This document shows positions 31,228 to 41,982 of a stretch of DNA of 64,000 nt, in pieces. Position numbers and translations under genes: made by a program. The stretch is from assembly GCA_032716605.1 (NCBI GenBank), contig CM064571.1:14082751-14146750 (forward strand), read 5' to 3'. Source of the DNA: Paralithodes platypus (taxonomy: Eukaryota; Arthropoda; Malacostraca; Decapoda; Lithodidae). Within the stretch, counting starts at the first letter, position 1. Each line of letters starts with the position of its first letter. Below the pieces are notes generated by a model. It saw nothing but the letters and a program-made list of their open reading frames with translations, did not search any database and had not been told where the DNA came from.

Positions 31228-32416
31228 TAGGTTTTTGGAGGGGGAGGTGGGTTGGCATCTGACGCTTGGCTAGATTTGGCTGATGACTGGCCCTGATTAC
31301 CCTTCTGAGGGGCCTTACCTTTATACCCAGAATGTTTGCCTTGTTTGGACTTGTACGGGTTACCTCCCTGCTGCGGCGAGAGTCTGGGATCCCATGGTGA
31401 CTGTTTAGCTTGTGGCTGGTATTGCTTGTTACCACCCTTTGATTTATGAAAGGGCTTCTTAGCAGGGTCCTTCCGAGCTTGGGAGGTAACCTGCTTTCAA
31501 CCATTAACCATATTAAACACTAGACTCCATGTTTCTGAGTTAAGGAGGGTGGCAGTAAGTACTGGCGAGAGAGTTACCCGGCGACCTATGTCTGCCGGCA
31601 ACTTCCTAATCAGATGGACTCTCAGATCTTGGCGGGCTCGGACCGCCTCCATAATTGCAATTCTGATGTCTCCTAAGGACTGAATAGAATTTTGTAGCAA
31701 AAGTCTCCTAGACAATTCAGTAGCTTTCGTAATTTGGGGTTCAGATATAGCTGAAATAGTACGTGAAAGGGAGGCGGCGATCTGGTGACTAACTAAGTAC
31801 TGAGAGAACATCCGGTAAGCCTTATTTCTTAGCTTGAAGTCCCTGTCAAGGTGAGCAGCTGAGGGGGGGGGGGGTAAAAAATGGTTCATCAAGGGAGTGC
31901 AAGGAAACTTTGGATGCCGCAAGAAAGGTAAGTAAATCTGAGGACACTCCTTCTGGTTTGGCTACTGGCAAAGAAAAGTAAGCATGATTTTCTTGGGGAA
32001 CTTGATGTAAAGACTAAGAAGTAATTGTAGCAGCAAAAACCTGAGCTTCTGTCTCCCAGTCTACCCAGGGCCCTAACCCCACCGGCCCCATCTGCAGGAC
32101 TGGTGTATGCGCCTGGTCTAGGACCGGAGTTGTAGCCAACTCCGGCGTGAGAGCATTCAAAGCTTTGACATCGTTGATGCCATCAGCTTTTGCCCAATCC
32201 GCAAACAATCGTGCAGACGCAGCGGGAGGGATCGCCGGGGCAGCTGTATACACAAAATAATCCGGGTTGTACGAACTTGGGACAGCCTTAATTGATACGT
32301 CCATCACTCTCCCTGCCTCATCTTTTGCCCTAAATGTCCTAGTCTTATTAATTTCAATATACCACTCACCGGGTATTGGAAGTTCCCCTGACACAGAAGG
32401 TTGAGCTAATTGAGGG
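31228..32416 (-). pseudogene. DIRS-1 gag, C-terminal part
   Basis: Continues the gag reading after the CR1-C insertion: QPSVSGELPIPGEWYIEINK (from 32416). It has an in-frame TAG at 32014-32016, a frameshift in the C-run (G-run on the plus strand) at about 31863-31873, then a helical capsid-like block (DRDFKLRNKAYRMFSQYLVS, ISEPQITKATELSRRLLL). After a further in-frame TGA at 31497-31499 comes a basic, Gln/Lys/Gly-rich tail, stopping at 31228. The product would bind the element RNA. No zinc knuckle is seen, as is common for DIRS gag. Confidence 0.75.
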
Positions 32417-33216
32417 TTACAAAGGAGTACAAAGGAAATCAAGCAACAACAGGTCTAGTGACCCTTCTAGGCTGCTTGTCATCCAAAACACTGAGGATCA
32501 AGTGTCCAAACAGTGGTTTAGAGTGGGTAAGGGAACATTGGAAAGGGAACTACTGCCCTGGAACTAATGTCCGTGGCAGGATTAGGAAGTTAGTGGGGGA
32601 CAGATGGGTTAGTAACTGAGGGGGGGATAAAATATAGTTATTCATTTACAAATGCAGTCAGTCGCGGGTTTGATGCGAGATATTTGTCTAAGCGGAGTTT
32701 AAATGAATCAACGGTGCTGCAGTCTATAACGTCTCGGGGAAGCCCATTCCACAAGTTGACAACTCGATTGAAGAAGAAATTCTTAGATTCGTGTGAGTTA
32801 AAAGATTTACCAATAATTTTGCAACCGTTTCCCTGTGTGTAATTAGATTGGTCGATAGTGAAGTACTTACTACAGTTCATATTGTCGATGCCTTTGATGA
32901 TTTTGAACACTTGAATTAAGTCACCTCTTAATCTGCGCTGGGTTAAAGGAAATAGATTTAATTCTATAAGACGCTCTTCGTATGGTTTGTTCTTTAGGCT
33001 AGGTATCATTTTGGTAACTCTACATTGAACTCGTTCTAGCTTGTTTATATCTTTTTGGTAATAAGGGCACCAGGATTGAACGCAGTATTCCAGAAGAGGG
33101 CGGACTAAGGAATTGGAAAGGATTAGGATAACTTCTTTGGATTTATGCTCAATGACCTGCCTATAAAGCCAATTATTTTGTTTGCCTTCTTAACAACTTC
33201 TGAACATTGTTGACTC

Positions 33217-34220
33217 GGTTTTAGGTTGTTGTTGTTGTTGTTGTTCCCTAAGCTGCCTGGCCGAACAGCCCCGAGTCCCTGAGAAAGGCCATGGCCACGA
33301 TCGGGCTTTCCCACAGAGCTCTCATTGAGTGTAGATTGTGTTGTTGGCATAAGTGGTTGTGTGAAATGCAGTCTTCTATGATGTGTTTAATGGTATGGGG
33401 TGCTGTGTTACATCCCGGGCAGGCGTCGACAACGGAGTCATCCAGTCTCTTCTGATAGCTCAGGAGAGCTGGATGGTGTCCGCATCTCAGCCTGGCCAGG
33501 TGGACTCTGTCCTCGCGAGGAAGGGAGGATTCGGAAGGATGGATTTCGGGAGGTCGTGCATGCAGCTGTGTGTTGTCTGTGAGTGAGTGGATGGATCGGT
33601 GAGAATGATGAGTTTGGATGTGCGTCTGGCTGTTGGTATGGGGTGGGCAGGGAGGGAGAGAGGACAATAATTGTGTGTGATACCGTGTGCTGGGTGTTGT
33701 TTTGATATTTCTTGTGTCTGTGGGTGTGTTGCCATGTAGTTTAGTGGGTGGTCCTGGTTCGTGGAGGCTGCTGCCAGGAATTGAGTGCCTCTCATGTCCA
33801 GATGGTCTTTGACTTTGAGGATTTTGGTTTCTTGATGTAGGTGATCTGTGGGTGCAGTAGCTGTGCAGCCTGTAATGATCTTCAGGGCTTTGTTTTGAAT
33901 AGTCTGTAAAGTCTTATGATGTGTTTCAGCTAGGTTAGAAGCCCAGGCTGGGCTTGTGTATTGTTTATATACTGTGGTGGTAGTTTCTTTGTTGTGTCCA
34001 AATTTTGTGTGAGCAAGTGACCTGAGGGCGTTAAGTCTGGGTGTCAGTTTCTTTTTAATGTTTGTGGTGTGCTGTTTGAATGTCATATGAGTATCATATG
34101 TTACTCCTAGGATTTTGGGTGTGTGTGTATGTGTTAGGGGTGTGTTGTTTATGGTGAGTTGAGGGATGTATTCGTGTTCTCCTGTCCAACTTGTGAGCAG
34201 GGTTGCGGCGGTTTTAGGTT
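33217..34220 (-). mobile_element. 5'-truncated I/Jockey-type LINE with 11-bp target duplications
   Basis: Flanked by GGTTTTAGGTT at 33217-33227 and 34210-34220. On the minus strand it starts mid-ORF (ILGVTYDTHMTFKQHTTNI), continues through SLAHTKFGH, NKALKIITGC and KILKVKDHLDMRGT, and after a frameshift near 33560 reads REDRVHLARLRCGHHPALL and the zinc-like CPGCNTAPHTIKHIIEDC. It ends at GLFGQAA and a stop. The tail is (AAC)6. It sits within CR1-C ORF2. Confidence 0.85.
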
Positions 34221-35624
34221 ACTCGATATTGTTACTCCCAGATCGGTTTCTCTGTTTCCATTCTTAAGCTGAGTGCCATTCATCGAATAGTTTGCTTTCT
34301 CATTTAGGTATCCGATATGTAGTACTTTACATTTATCCGCATTGAAACTCATTTGCCAAATTTGGGCCCAACATGACAATTTATCTAGATTGTGTTGCAT
34401 ATCGTCAACTTGTTCTTTTGAGAGTACGCTATTTGCAATTTTTGTATCGTCAGCAAATTTTGAGATTGTACAGGTGAGACCCTCATCTATGTCGTTGATA
34501 TAAATTAGAAAGAGAATTGGTCCTAGTACCGATCCCTGGGGTACCCCGCTACTTACATTGGTCCATTTAGATGCCTTACCGTTTATGACTACTCTTTGCT
34601 TTCTGTCGCTGAGCCAATTTTCTATCCATTTCAACACACCGTCTTGTATTCCATGCGCTTTTAGTTTTAGCAGTAAACGTTTGTGGGGAACTTTTTCAAA
34701 GGCCTTTTGAAACTCAAGGTACATAATATCTACAGCTTTACTCTCATCGTAGAGTTTGAGGATATCGTGGAAGAAGTCTAAGAGGTTTGTTAAACAGGAA
34801 CGTTTTTTACGAAAGCCATGTTGAGTATCTTTAAGTAAGTTATTTGCCTCTAAGTGATTTACGAGTCTGTCTCTTATGACCGTTTCTAGCATTTTACATA
34901 CAATTGAGGTTAAGCTAATTGGACGATAATTACTGGGTAGGGATTTGCTGCCTTTTTGAATATCGGTGTTACGTTGGCTAGCTTCCACTGATCAGGCATA
35001 GTCCCAGACTGCAAGGATTCATTGAATAGCAATGTCAGTGGTTTGGAGAGCTCATCCTTAGCTTCCTTTAGAACTCTAGGCGACATTGTATCAGGTCCAG
35101 GCGTTTTATTTACCTGGAGTTTATCTAAAGAATTCAATACTTCTCTCTCTGTAACGGTGATATTGCTTAGAACATCTGAATTATCAATCTGAATCGGCGA
35201 TGATGTAGGGATATCACTGAGGTCTTCGGTTGTAAAAACTGATGCAAAGAAGGTATTGAGGGCATTACTCATTTGTACTTCGTCTTTGGTGTATTCTCCA
35301 TTTTCATCGACTAACGGTCCAACAGTTGAAGTAACTACTTTTTTCTTTCTGATATAACTATAGAATTCTTTCGGGTTTGTTTTACTTTGATTCGCAACAT
35401 GTAACTCCAGGGTCTTTTTACTTTGCTTAATTAACTTTTTGGCTTTGCGTCGTAGCTCTACAAATTTTACCCGTTCTTCGTCATTTTGTGAGGATTTTAA
35501 CCTATCATTAGCAATTTTTTTTTAGCAAGCAGACAGTCTGAAATATCTTTATTCCACCATTTGGGCTTATCATTATGGCCTGGATGCCGTATTTTCGATG
35601 GTATGCAGTCTTGCACTGCCTTAA

Positions 35625-36104
35625 CACCTTACGAGCGGCCTATGCGGTTTATTTATGTGTACCGCACAGCGGGGTGTTTTTAGCCAAAATAGGGCTGTTT
35701 ACGTGATCATTTTCATGCCTAAATAAGACCCAGAACGTAAAACAAGTACCTATCCCTGAAAGGGCATAAACAGAGCTTTCGAATGACACCATAACGATCC
35801 TTGTATGATGGATAGTTTTCTTGCAATAACCGTGCAACGCGAGTGCAAAAAGCAGGTAATTCGGTACTTTCAGTACATAATTGAGTATGTAGCGAGTGAG
35901 AGAGGGAGGAGGGAGCTGAGATTTGTGTCAGTAGGTTCGCCGCGGTGGTCTGGAGCAGTCATACGCTCGCTAGTCTCCTGCCACCACTTGTCTCTCTCTC
36001 TCAGCCACATTACGTGCTGAAATTGCCACTCGAGTTATGTCGAGCGCCGCCACATAGTCCAGCTTTATTTAACTCGACTTATGTTGCTCGCCGCTAAATA
36101 AGGG
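35625..36104. mobile_element. piggyBac-like MITE in CR1-C
   Basis: TTAA on both sides (35621-35624, 36105-36108). The ends are CACCTTACGAGCGGCC and, inverted, CCCTTATTTAGCGGCGAG. 480 bp, no transposase. Its centre (GAAAGGGC..ACAGAGCTTTCGAATGACACC, TTGCAATAACCGTGCAAC) is related to the MITE at 53668-54143. Confidence 0.78.
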
Positions 36105-36574
36105 TTAAGGTAAGTGGTTGTGAAACACTCCCAAGATGTATTTATGTCGTTATTGTTAGTCAGAAAGCTTCAGTCAGTTTCTTTAAGCTTTGATTTAAGT
36201 TTATGAAAATTTGCTTTCTTGAAATTAGGGACTTTCTCAATGCTGCTATTTGATTTGTTACTAGTAAACTTTAAAGTGAAAGTTATCGTACGATGGTCGC
36301 TGTTACTGAATTCATCACCAACATTCAAATTCTCTATTAATTCTTCTTTTGTTGCGAGTACAAGGTCAAGCACATTATTACCACGGGTCGGAGATTGTAC
36401 AAATTAAAAAAGTGAACTCTCTTGCAAGTTAGCATAGAGGTCGTGTCCAGAGTGTGAAGTAAGAATATCGCCCCATTTAGTCACGGGTAAGTTGAAATCG
36501 CCAAGAATTACGGTATCTTGTATGTTAGTTATTTCTGCAATTTGTTCATAAATTTGTAAGTCCGATAAGTTAGC

Positions 36575-36708
36575 TTACGATAAAACCGTTGGTGGCAACC
36601 TCAGCCTCCTCCGATAATTCTAACGGCCGCAGTGTTGTTGTGAGTGTAGTGCGAGGCAGTGGCAATGATCCCGGGGCTCCCGCCTCCTCGGACTTATTGG
36701 AACATAAT
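36575..36708 (-). other. 135-bp foreign insert in CR1-C endonuclease
   Basis: Between SNKS and the continuing endonuclease lies a GC-rich stretch. On the minus strand it is open (EEAGAPGSLPLPRTTLTTTL, RPLELSEEAEVATNGF) and ends at ATC|GTAAGC, resembling a splice donor. Related CR1 copies run straight through this point. No family is recognised. Confidence 0.5.
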
Positions 36709-37069
36709 ATGTCTGAAGGAGTTAATAGTACGTAAGATATGTCTATATTCGCAATTTGAGGTTTTGACATTAAGACGGGATTAAGACTTTCCTTTATAAA
36801 AAACAGAACTCCTCCTCCATTTCTATTGATCCTACTTTTCTCAAACATTGTATAACCAGGAAGCGTATATTCGGCTAAAAAGTCTCTGTCTTCCGTATTT
36901 AACCAAGATTCTGTAATGCCGATTATATCATAATGTTCTGTAAACACGATTTCCTCTAGATCTGAAAATTGATTGCGTATGCTACGAGCATTTACATAAA
37001 ACACCTTAAGAGTATTAGAGTTGGATGTTACTGATTGTGCATTGTCTGAATTTTCAGTTCGTATTTGAC

Positions 37070-38071
37070 TTACACTACCCCCGGATACCCCGGGTTGACC
37101 CCGTTTTTTGAACAGAAATCCTTGACTGCATCGTTCAGCAGACGACCAAGACGTGCAGCTCCTACTTCATTGAGATGTACACCATCTCCTGAAAACAAAA
37201 ATTTATCATAGTAAAAATGATCCCACGTGTCGACAAAGCCGATGTCCTCCTCCCTGCAGAGTTTGGCTATTCGGCGATTTGTACTGGTAGCTATATTGTA
37301 GAATCGGTTTTCTACATCAATCCAGGTAACAATTCCTGAAACTAAGATTCTATTAGATTTTTCCTTGAAGGACCTGATCAGCCGCCGGTACTTGCAAAGT
37401 AGTTCCTCTGACCGCGTCCGTTGGACATCGTTAGATCCAACGTGGATGACGTACGTAGTGCTTGCGGGGGCGAGCCTGGAAACCTTTTCCACAGCCGCAA
37501 CAATGTCGTCCACACCGCCACCTGGGATACAGAATCACTTTCTGGTCCTGGGTGCCCTGGCGCAGAACTCGGTTAATTGGCCACGGACCATGGAGTCGCC
37601 CACAAGCCGAACTTCTTCCGTTTCCTCTTCCTCGTCAATAGCAAGAATTTTGAAGCGGTTTTGGCATGTTGTCGGGATGACCTTCCTGGTACTGGTACTG
37701 GGATGCACATTGTTTCTCACTAACTGAAAGTTGTCCTGGGGGGGAGTGAGAGAAGAGTCATTATTATTTTCTGCAACATCTAAGGTAGCTGCTGGTGTGG
37801 GTACCGGTACCGGTACTGTATGCACTGGAATGGCGGTTGACATCGTAGTGTTTTCTTGGGCCGAGGGCACTCCTACGTTGAGTGTGGCAAATTCTTCAAG
37901 GGATTCAAGCTTCGTAGTCAGGGCATCGATCTTGCGGTGAGCTGCATTCAATTCATCCGCAATCTTCTCTCGGAGCTGGCAAAATCTACAAATTTGGACA
38001 TCAGTATCAACAAACATGGTAGGGCCAAATTTACCGGAACAACTCGTGCAGGCTGTTCGTTGCGGCGCCAT
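37070..38071 (-). pseudogene. CR1-C ORF1: zinc finger, coiled coil and SGNH esterase
   Basis: From ATG 38071: Cys-rich finger (CTSCSGKFGP, CRFCQLREK), a heptad stretch (DELNAAHRKIDALTTKLESL), a Thr/Pro linker, then an SGNH/GDSL hydrolase. Block I is RLVGDSMVRG (Ser), block III is IHVGSNDVQRTRSEELL, and block V is GDGVHLNEVGAARL with the Asp and His. Esterase-type ORF1 is known from CR1 and some L2 elements, where it may act on membranes or RNP assembly. One in-frame TGA (37535-37537) splits the frame; it is likely a CGA-to-TGA change. Confidence 0.87.
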
Positions 38072-38084
38072 GACGATATAATCA

Positions 38085-38323
38085 CAATATGCCTGAAAAT
38101 CACACAAATTTATGTTAGCAAAATGGTATGGTACAATTAAAGCCTGAAAATCACAAAAAAATTATGTTAGCAATGTGATACAATTAATTCCTGAAAATCA
38201 CACAAAATGTTGTTAGCAATATGATAAAATTAGTATGCCTGTAAATCACAAAAAATATGTTAGCAATAGAACACAATTTATGCCTGAAAATAAAAAAAAA
38301 ATTGATGTTAGCAGTATGACACA
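38085..38323 (-). repeat. Five 5'-UTR monomers of CR1-C
   Basis: Five diverged units of about 45-50 bp. On the minus strand each reads TGTGATTTTCAGGC, an AATTG block, then ATTGCTAACAT and a T-run. They precede the ORF1 ATG and end at the target duplication. Each unit has a pyrimidine-rich TTTTCAG (TTTACAG in one) that looks like a splice acceptor. Confidence 0.85.
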
Positions 38324-38329
38324 GGGTTC

Positions 38330-39778
38330 ACTGGAGTCACAGGGACCCAGGAACAATCCGGGCCATAGAGGCCCTTCTTCAGAGGTGCCTTATCTAAAGG
38401 AGGTGGAGGAATATCTGCAATAACCCTCAAAGAGGAGGTAGCCAGCGCTGCCGGCACTGTAGTACCAGAAGCCGCGGCCACCACCGGGGTAGGACATGAT
38501 GGGAGAAAATCCGGGGAAGCTAAGGGTCTGACAACAGAAGTACTAGGGGCCACTAAAGGTTGAGAAACCGGGGGCTCTGAAGAGGCAGGGAGTTGATAAT
38601 GCTGCATAACCTTGTGCAATAATTCACTTATCTGATCTGAAGTCACACACTTACTGTGGGAGTTCCTGGATGAGTGGGAACTTGCCTCAGAATCTTCTCC
38701 TGTGAGTGACTGGGGAGCCGGAGAGAATATAACCTCCTCCGGCTCTCCACTCAGCTCAGGATTCTCTTGTTCAATCACTATGTCATTATCCGCCGGGGGC
38801 CACGTTAAATCTGGGACCGATGATGGCAACATGTCTATGCTACCCTCCTCAGTTCTTGCGTGATTGACGTTAAAAAGAGGTTGAGAAGGTTCAGATTGAC
38901 GCCAGTAACCCCCTGCCACAAAGGGCTGGGAGTCTGGAATCACTTGAGAATGCAATTGTGACCCCGACGGATATCCCCTGTACTGGTCAGCCAGAACCCT
39001 ACATGGGCCTGCCGATCTAACACTACGAGGTACATAATTCAGTTTAGGTATGGCAAATGTAACACTAGGAGACACACTCAAGGATTGTTCATGACTAGGT
39101 GCGGATTCCAGTGCATCAGACCCCACTTCTGAGTCCCCAAAATTCCTGTTGAGGTGTGTCAGAGGTAGGGGTAGGTGGCGGTTGCTGAGGGGTGTCCCTC
39201 CGGCTGCCGCTGCTTGCCTGACTCGTTGCTCCCCCAGAGTCCTCTCTCCGGCGTTTGGTAGACCGGGAAGACTCTGCGGAAGAGTGTCTAGACTGTTTGC
39301 GGGGGGATCTAGATCTTGACCTCGACTTCCGCTTAGGAGAGGGTGATCGTCTCCTCTTGGCACGGTCGGAGGGGGGAACCTCGGTGACCTCACTCTCACT
39401 GCTACTACTCACTACCTCTTTGCTGAGGGCTTTCGACTTGACTTTAGGTCTGACAGATTTTGAGGAACCGGGTTTCACAAGGGCTGACTTAATAATGAGT
39501 TGTTCCCATAGTACTTCATCATCACAGTGAAGTGCCTTATGGGCAGTGTCTTTGGCATAAGAATTAAAGGTACCCTTAATTTCCTGTAAGGTCGCTAGGC
39601 ACGATAAGTCTTTATTAGTTACTAATGCGGTTTTCAATTCAGAGCAAATGGAACAGCGTTTAGATAACCACAAGCCTCGGGAACGATCCAAACACTTGAC
39701 GCACATAATGCAAAGTTTGTGAGCAAAAATTGGCAATAGAGAGCAGGTAGGAGTAATGCATAGTTCAAACCTCGTCAT
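38330..39778 (-). pseudogene. DIRS-1 gag, N-terminal part
   Basis: From ATG 39778: a Cys-rich head (CIMCVKCLDRSRG, KRCSICSEL), a charged region, and an SR-like basic block (RAKRRRSPSPKRKSRSRSRS) that would suit nuclear localisation or RNA binding. A frameshift near 39135 leads to a Ser/Pro/Glu-rich region (38330-39130) with a short helix, SDQISELLHKVMQHY. The frame is cut at 38330 by CR1-C and resumes at 32416. Confidence 0.78.
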
Positions 39779-41020
39779 GGTGCTAATAAGGGCCCCCCCC
39801 CCCGGGATCAGCCGTCCAAACCTCCGCCGGAGTAGCGGTCAGGAGCCTGGAAAATAAAATTTCCAGGAATCAATGCTCATAAGAATAACCTGCGAGGTGT
39901 TATACATCCTAACTTGTGTCCGCCGGAAAATTAGCTATAGTGCACCACTACTCTAACCTTCCGCTGGACTCGTCTAAGCTGGGTTTAACTACTAGCCTGT
40001 GACAAGTGTCCCAGGTCCCTTGACCATTAGTGTCTGATCATCCAAAAACAAGTTTGCAAAACTAATCTTATCACTCTTGTACACTCGACTTGCGGCTCCG
40101 CAGGGCGAGAAAATCTAATCGTGTAACTGGGTCAGTTAGGGTGAGTTACTCGGCGGGCCGAGTTTGCAGCCCCCTTAGGAATGCAGTTCCGCCGGGAGAA
40201 TGTGGTTAAGCCAAACCACATCGGGACCTTTTGAATGTTCCTACCCGTTTATAAGACGGATAACTCGGGCCCACCGCACGGGGCTGCCGGAAAAAACAAA
40301 AACTCGAGAGAAAAAAGGGAGATGGCACAGCTCCCCAACCCTGAGTCCCACTCATAACACATCATAAAGAATATATAGGGACGTCTCCCCTACCCCAAAA
40401 ACATGCCAAAACGCATGTAAAAACACTAGGGGCATACATAGGCATATAATTAAAATACAGAAAATTTAGCATCCTAAATTACCTGAAGCCTACGCCGGAG
40501 ACCCCTACAAAAGGCTGACCACGAGGTACGATGAACATCACCGGCAGACGACGCTCTGAAGACCCAGTACAGCGCTCGGATGAGGGAGGCCCACTCAAGG
40601 GGCCCAAAGCAAAACACGAACTCTGGAAGGTGGAGCACCACGTGCAGACACCCTTAAACCAGAGCATTTGCTGATATATAATAATCTGACATGTACTCTC
40701 CTCAATAATGACAGTCTGTATTATGCCTTGTAGAGTGGTAGCCTTCTAGCAAAGTAATCGCAAAAGCTAAAGGCGTATCACAACAAACAAAAACACTCGC
40801 GGTACGACGATCCTGGAATCGTAGACGCCTGTTACAAAAGTACCCTATTTTAACACATACTTCCTGCGGACACACCAATCTGGCAGCCGTGCTAGCTAAT
40901 CTAAACCTTGTTACTACAACACAGATGTATACAAATGAGTAAGGACTCACTAGAAGCTCTGGAACGTCGAATGAAGCGGAGCACGGCGCAAGCCTTGTTG
41001 TCAGTGTGGCCGCGGAAATA
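39779..41020 (-). other. DIRS-1 5' leader
   Basis: Between the 5' ITR and the gag ATG. No protein domain recognised. A C-run (39793-39803) lies just upstream of the start codon. Confidence 0.6.
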
Positions 41021-41319
41021 GGAAGGAAGACGAAGGCCGCTAGAGGGCCTGGGGTTGGGGAAGCGAAACATGAGAAGTCCACGCATATGGCAAGTCATAT
41101 GATAACAGATATTAAGTTATTTTTTCTTTTTTATATTTTACGGAGTTTTTTTTTCTGTAGGGTACCCGATCAAAATGACGATCCCGTAAGGGAATTAAGC
41201 GTGCACTTATGATGAGTACTCCAGGTTAACTTCCGCGCGGGCTATTCAAAATGCTGGCGCGGGATGTTGAATGGAGACTATTATACTAATAGGCTAAGTC
41301 GTCAATGATGCAGGGGCCC

Positions 41320-41326
<7 letters not shown>
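41021..41326 (-). repeat. DIRS-1 5' inverted terminal repeat
   Basis: The reverse complement of 27419-27712, sharing TAGGGCCCCTGCATCATTG, AATAGTCTCCATTCAACATC and GGATCGTCATTTT blocks. The outer edge runs into a TA tract. Confidence 0.9.

Positions 41327-41361
<35 letters not shown>
41327..41361. repeat. (TA)n microsatellite between DIRS-1 and PLE2
   Basis: A TA tract joining the DIRS 5' edge to arm A of PLE2. Confidence 0.92.
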
Positions 41362-41364
<3 letters not shown>

Positions 41365-41517
41365 AGTATAGCCAGGTAATAGATTCTCTTTTAAACAGAC
41401 GAGGTTAAAGGCAACAGCAGTTTCAGCATTCAGTATTTTATTGTTACAGCTTTCAATAGTTCTAACAATTTTCCTCTGGGGTTCAGATATGAGATACAAC
41501 AGGTTAGCAAAATTCAT
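41362..41517 (-). pseudogene. Penelope N-terminal ORF fragment, PLE2 arm A
   Basis: From ATG 41517 the minus strand encodes MNFANLLYLISEPQRKIV, NNKILNAETAVAFN and LVCLKENLLPGYTNI, then Ile/Tyr from the TA tract. It ends at the same residue as PLE1 arm A. Confidence 0.76.
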
Positions 41518-41520
41518 GGT

Positions 41521-41561
41521 GGATCCAACGTTTCACAAGTAAACATCTTGCATCTTCAGGG
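41521..41561 (-). ncRNA. Hammerhead ribozyme candidate, PLE2 arm A
   Basis: Minus strand: CTGAAGA (fits CUGANGA), stem II GCAAG/CTTGT, GAAAC, palindrome AACGTT, then GGAT, which can pair with ATTCC upstream as stem I. The identical core is in arm B. Confidence 0.6.
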
Positions 41562-41644
41562 AATGGGCAGGTAATGATTAGAATAAGGACAAAGCAACAT
41601 ATTTATACAAAATTCGAGGATCAAGAATAGGTAGGTGGGCGGAG

Positions 41645-41962
41645 CTACTGGGTGTGGGGTGGCTGTTCATTGGTGGAAGGCAGTCTATTCGCGAGACGGG
41701 CACTAAATCTTATCGGTGGTTGGTTGTTGGCTGTGGGTGGCTGTGATTGGTTGGTGTTGTCAGTTGTGTGCTGAGGGCGGAAAGGTAAGGGAGGGGGGCA
41801 CAGGGCGAGAGGAACGAGGGCAGTATGCCTGTAGCGCTTGCCTGAAGGAAGAATTTGAAGGTCTTGTGTTTGGTTGTTGATGCTGGGGTTGAGCGTTTGG
41901 ATATATAGAGCTTCTAAAATAGCTAGTCTTCTGGGGTCTGATTCTTTGTCGAGTATGGTAGT
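41645..41962 (-). pseudogene. GIY-YIG C-terminal half, PLE2 arm A
   Basis: Minus strand: TTILDKESDPRRLAILEALY, then IQTLNPSINNQTQDLQILPS and a Pro-rich tail (ALCPPPLPF). It holds the catalytic Glu of the nuclease. The N-terminal half is missing because the palindrome centre lies upstream. Confidence 0.8.
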
Positions 41963-41982
41963 AAAACCATTCGGTAGTACCG

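Larger units (their letters stand above)
32638..37004 (-). pseudogene. CR1-C ORF2: endonuclease - RT, broken by insertions
   Basis: Endonuclease pieces: FYVNARSIRNQ, ITESWLN and RNGGGVLFFI (37004-36710), then LGDFNLPVTKWGD, LDLVLATKEE and NSDHRTI (36570-36170). RT: KTPGPDTMSPRVLKEAK (35272-34910), then after a frameshift near 34940 [43 protein letters not shown] and KFADDTKI (34988-34149). The tail runs 33216-32638 (RRLRGDLIQVFKI, VVNLWNGLP). In motif A both aspartates usually seen (YLD, FDK) are Glu (YLE, FEK), so the RT would be dead even without the insertions. Confidence 0.88.
32417..38323 (-). mobile_element. CR1-C: full-length CR1 LINE inserted in the DIRS gag
   Basis: The minus-strand LINE is bounded by AGGGTT on both sides (32411-32416 and 38324-38329), a 6-bp target duplication inside a gag codon run. 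Element order: five 5' monomers (38323-38085), ORF1 (38071-37070), ORF2 (37004-32638) and a 3' UTR ending in CTTTGTACTCCTTTGTA (plus-strand TACAAAGGAGTACAAAGG). ORF2 is interrupted by three later insertions: a 135-bp fragment, a piggyBac-like MITE and an I/Jockey LINE. Confidence 0.88.
27373..41326 (-). mobile_element. DIRS-1: DIRS-type tyrosine recombinase retrotransposon with nested insertions
   Basis: The minus-strand order is 5' ITR (41326-41021), leader, gag (39778-31228, interrupted by CR1-C), RT-RNase H (31179-29315), tyrosine recombinase (29525-28361), internal complementary region (27890-27778), and 3' ITR (27712-27419) with a 3' extension to 27373. This is the DIRS structure, in which circle-like replication uses the complementary region instead of LTRs. 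No target duplication is expected or seen. All ORFs carry stops or frameshifts. Confidence 0.92.

Noticed and set aside
31106..31504. 132-codon minus-strand frame between DIRS gag and RT
   Set aside because: A basic gag tail lies in another frame over the same bases; this frame has no recognisable domain.
40479..41212. Short frames in the DIRS-1 leader
   Set aside because: All under 130 codons, no domain, and partly within the inverted terminal repeat.
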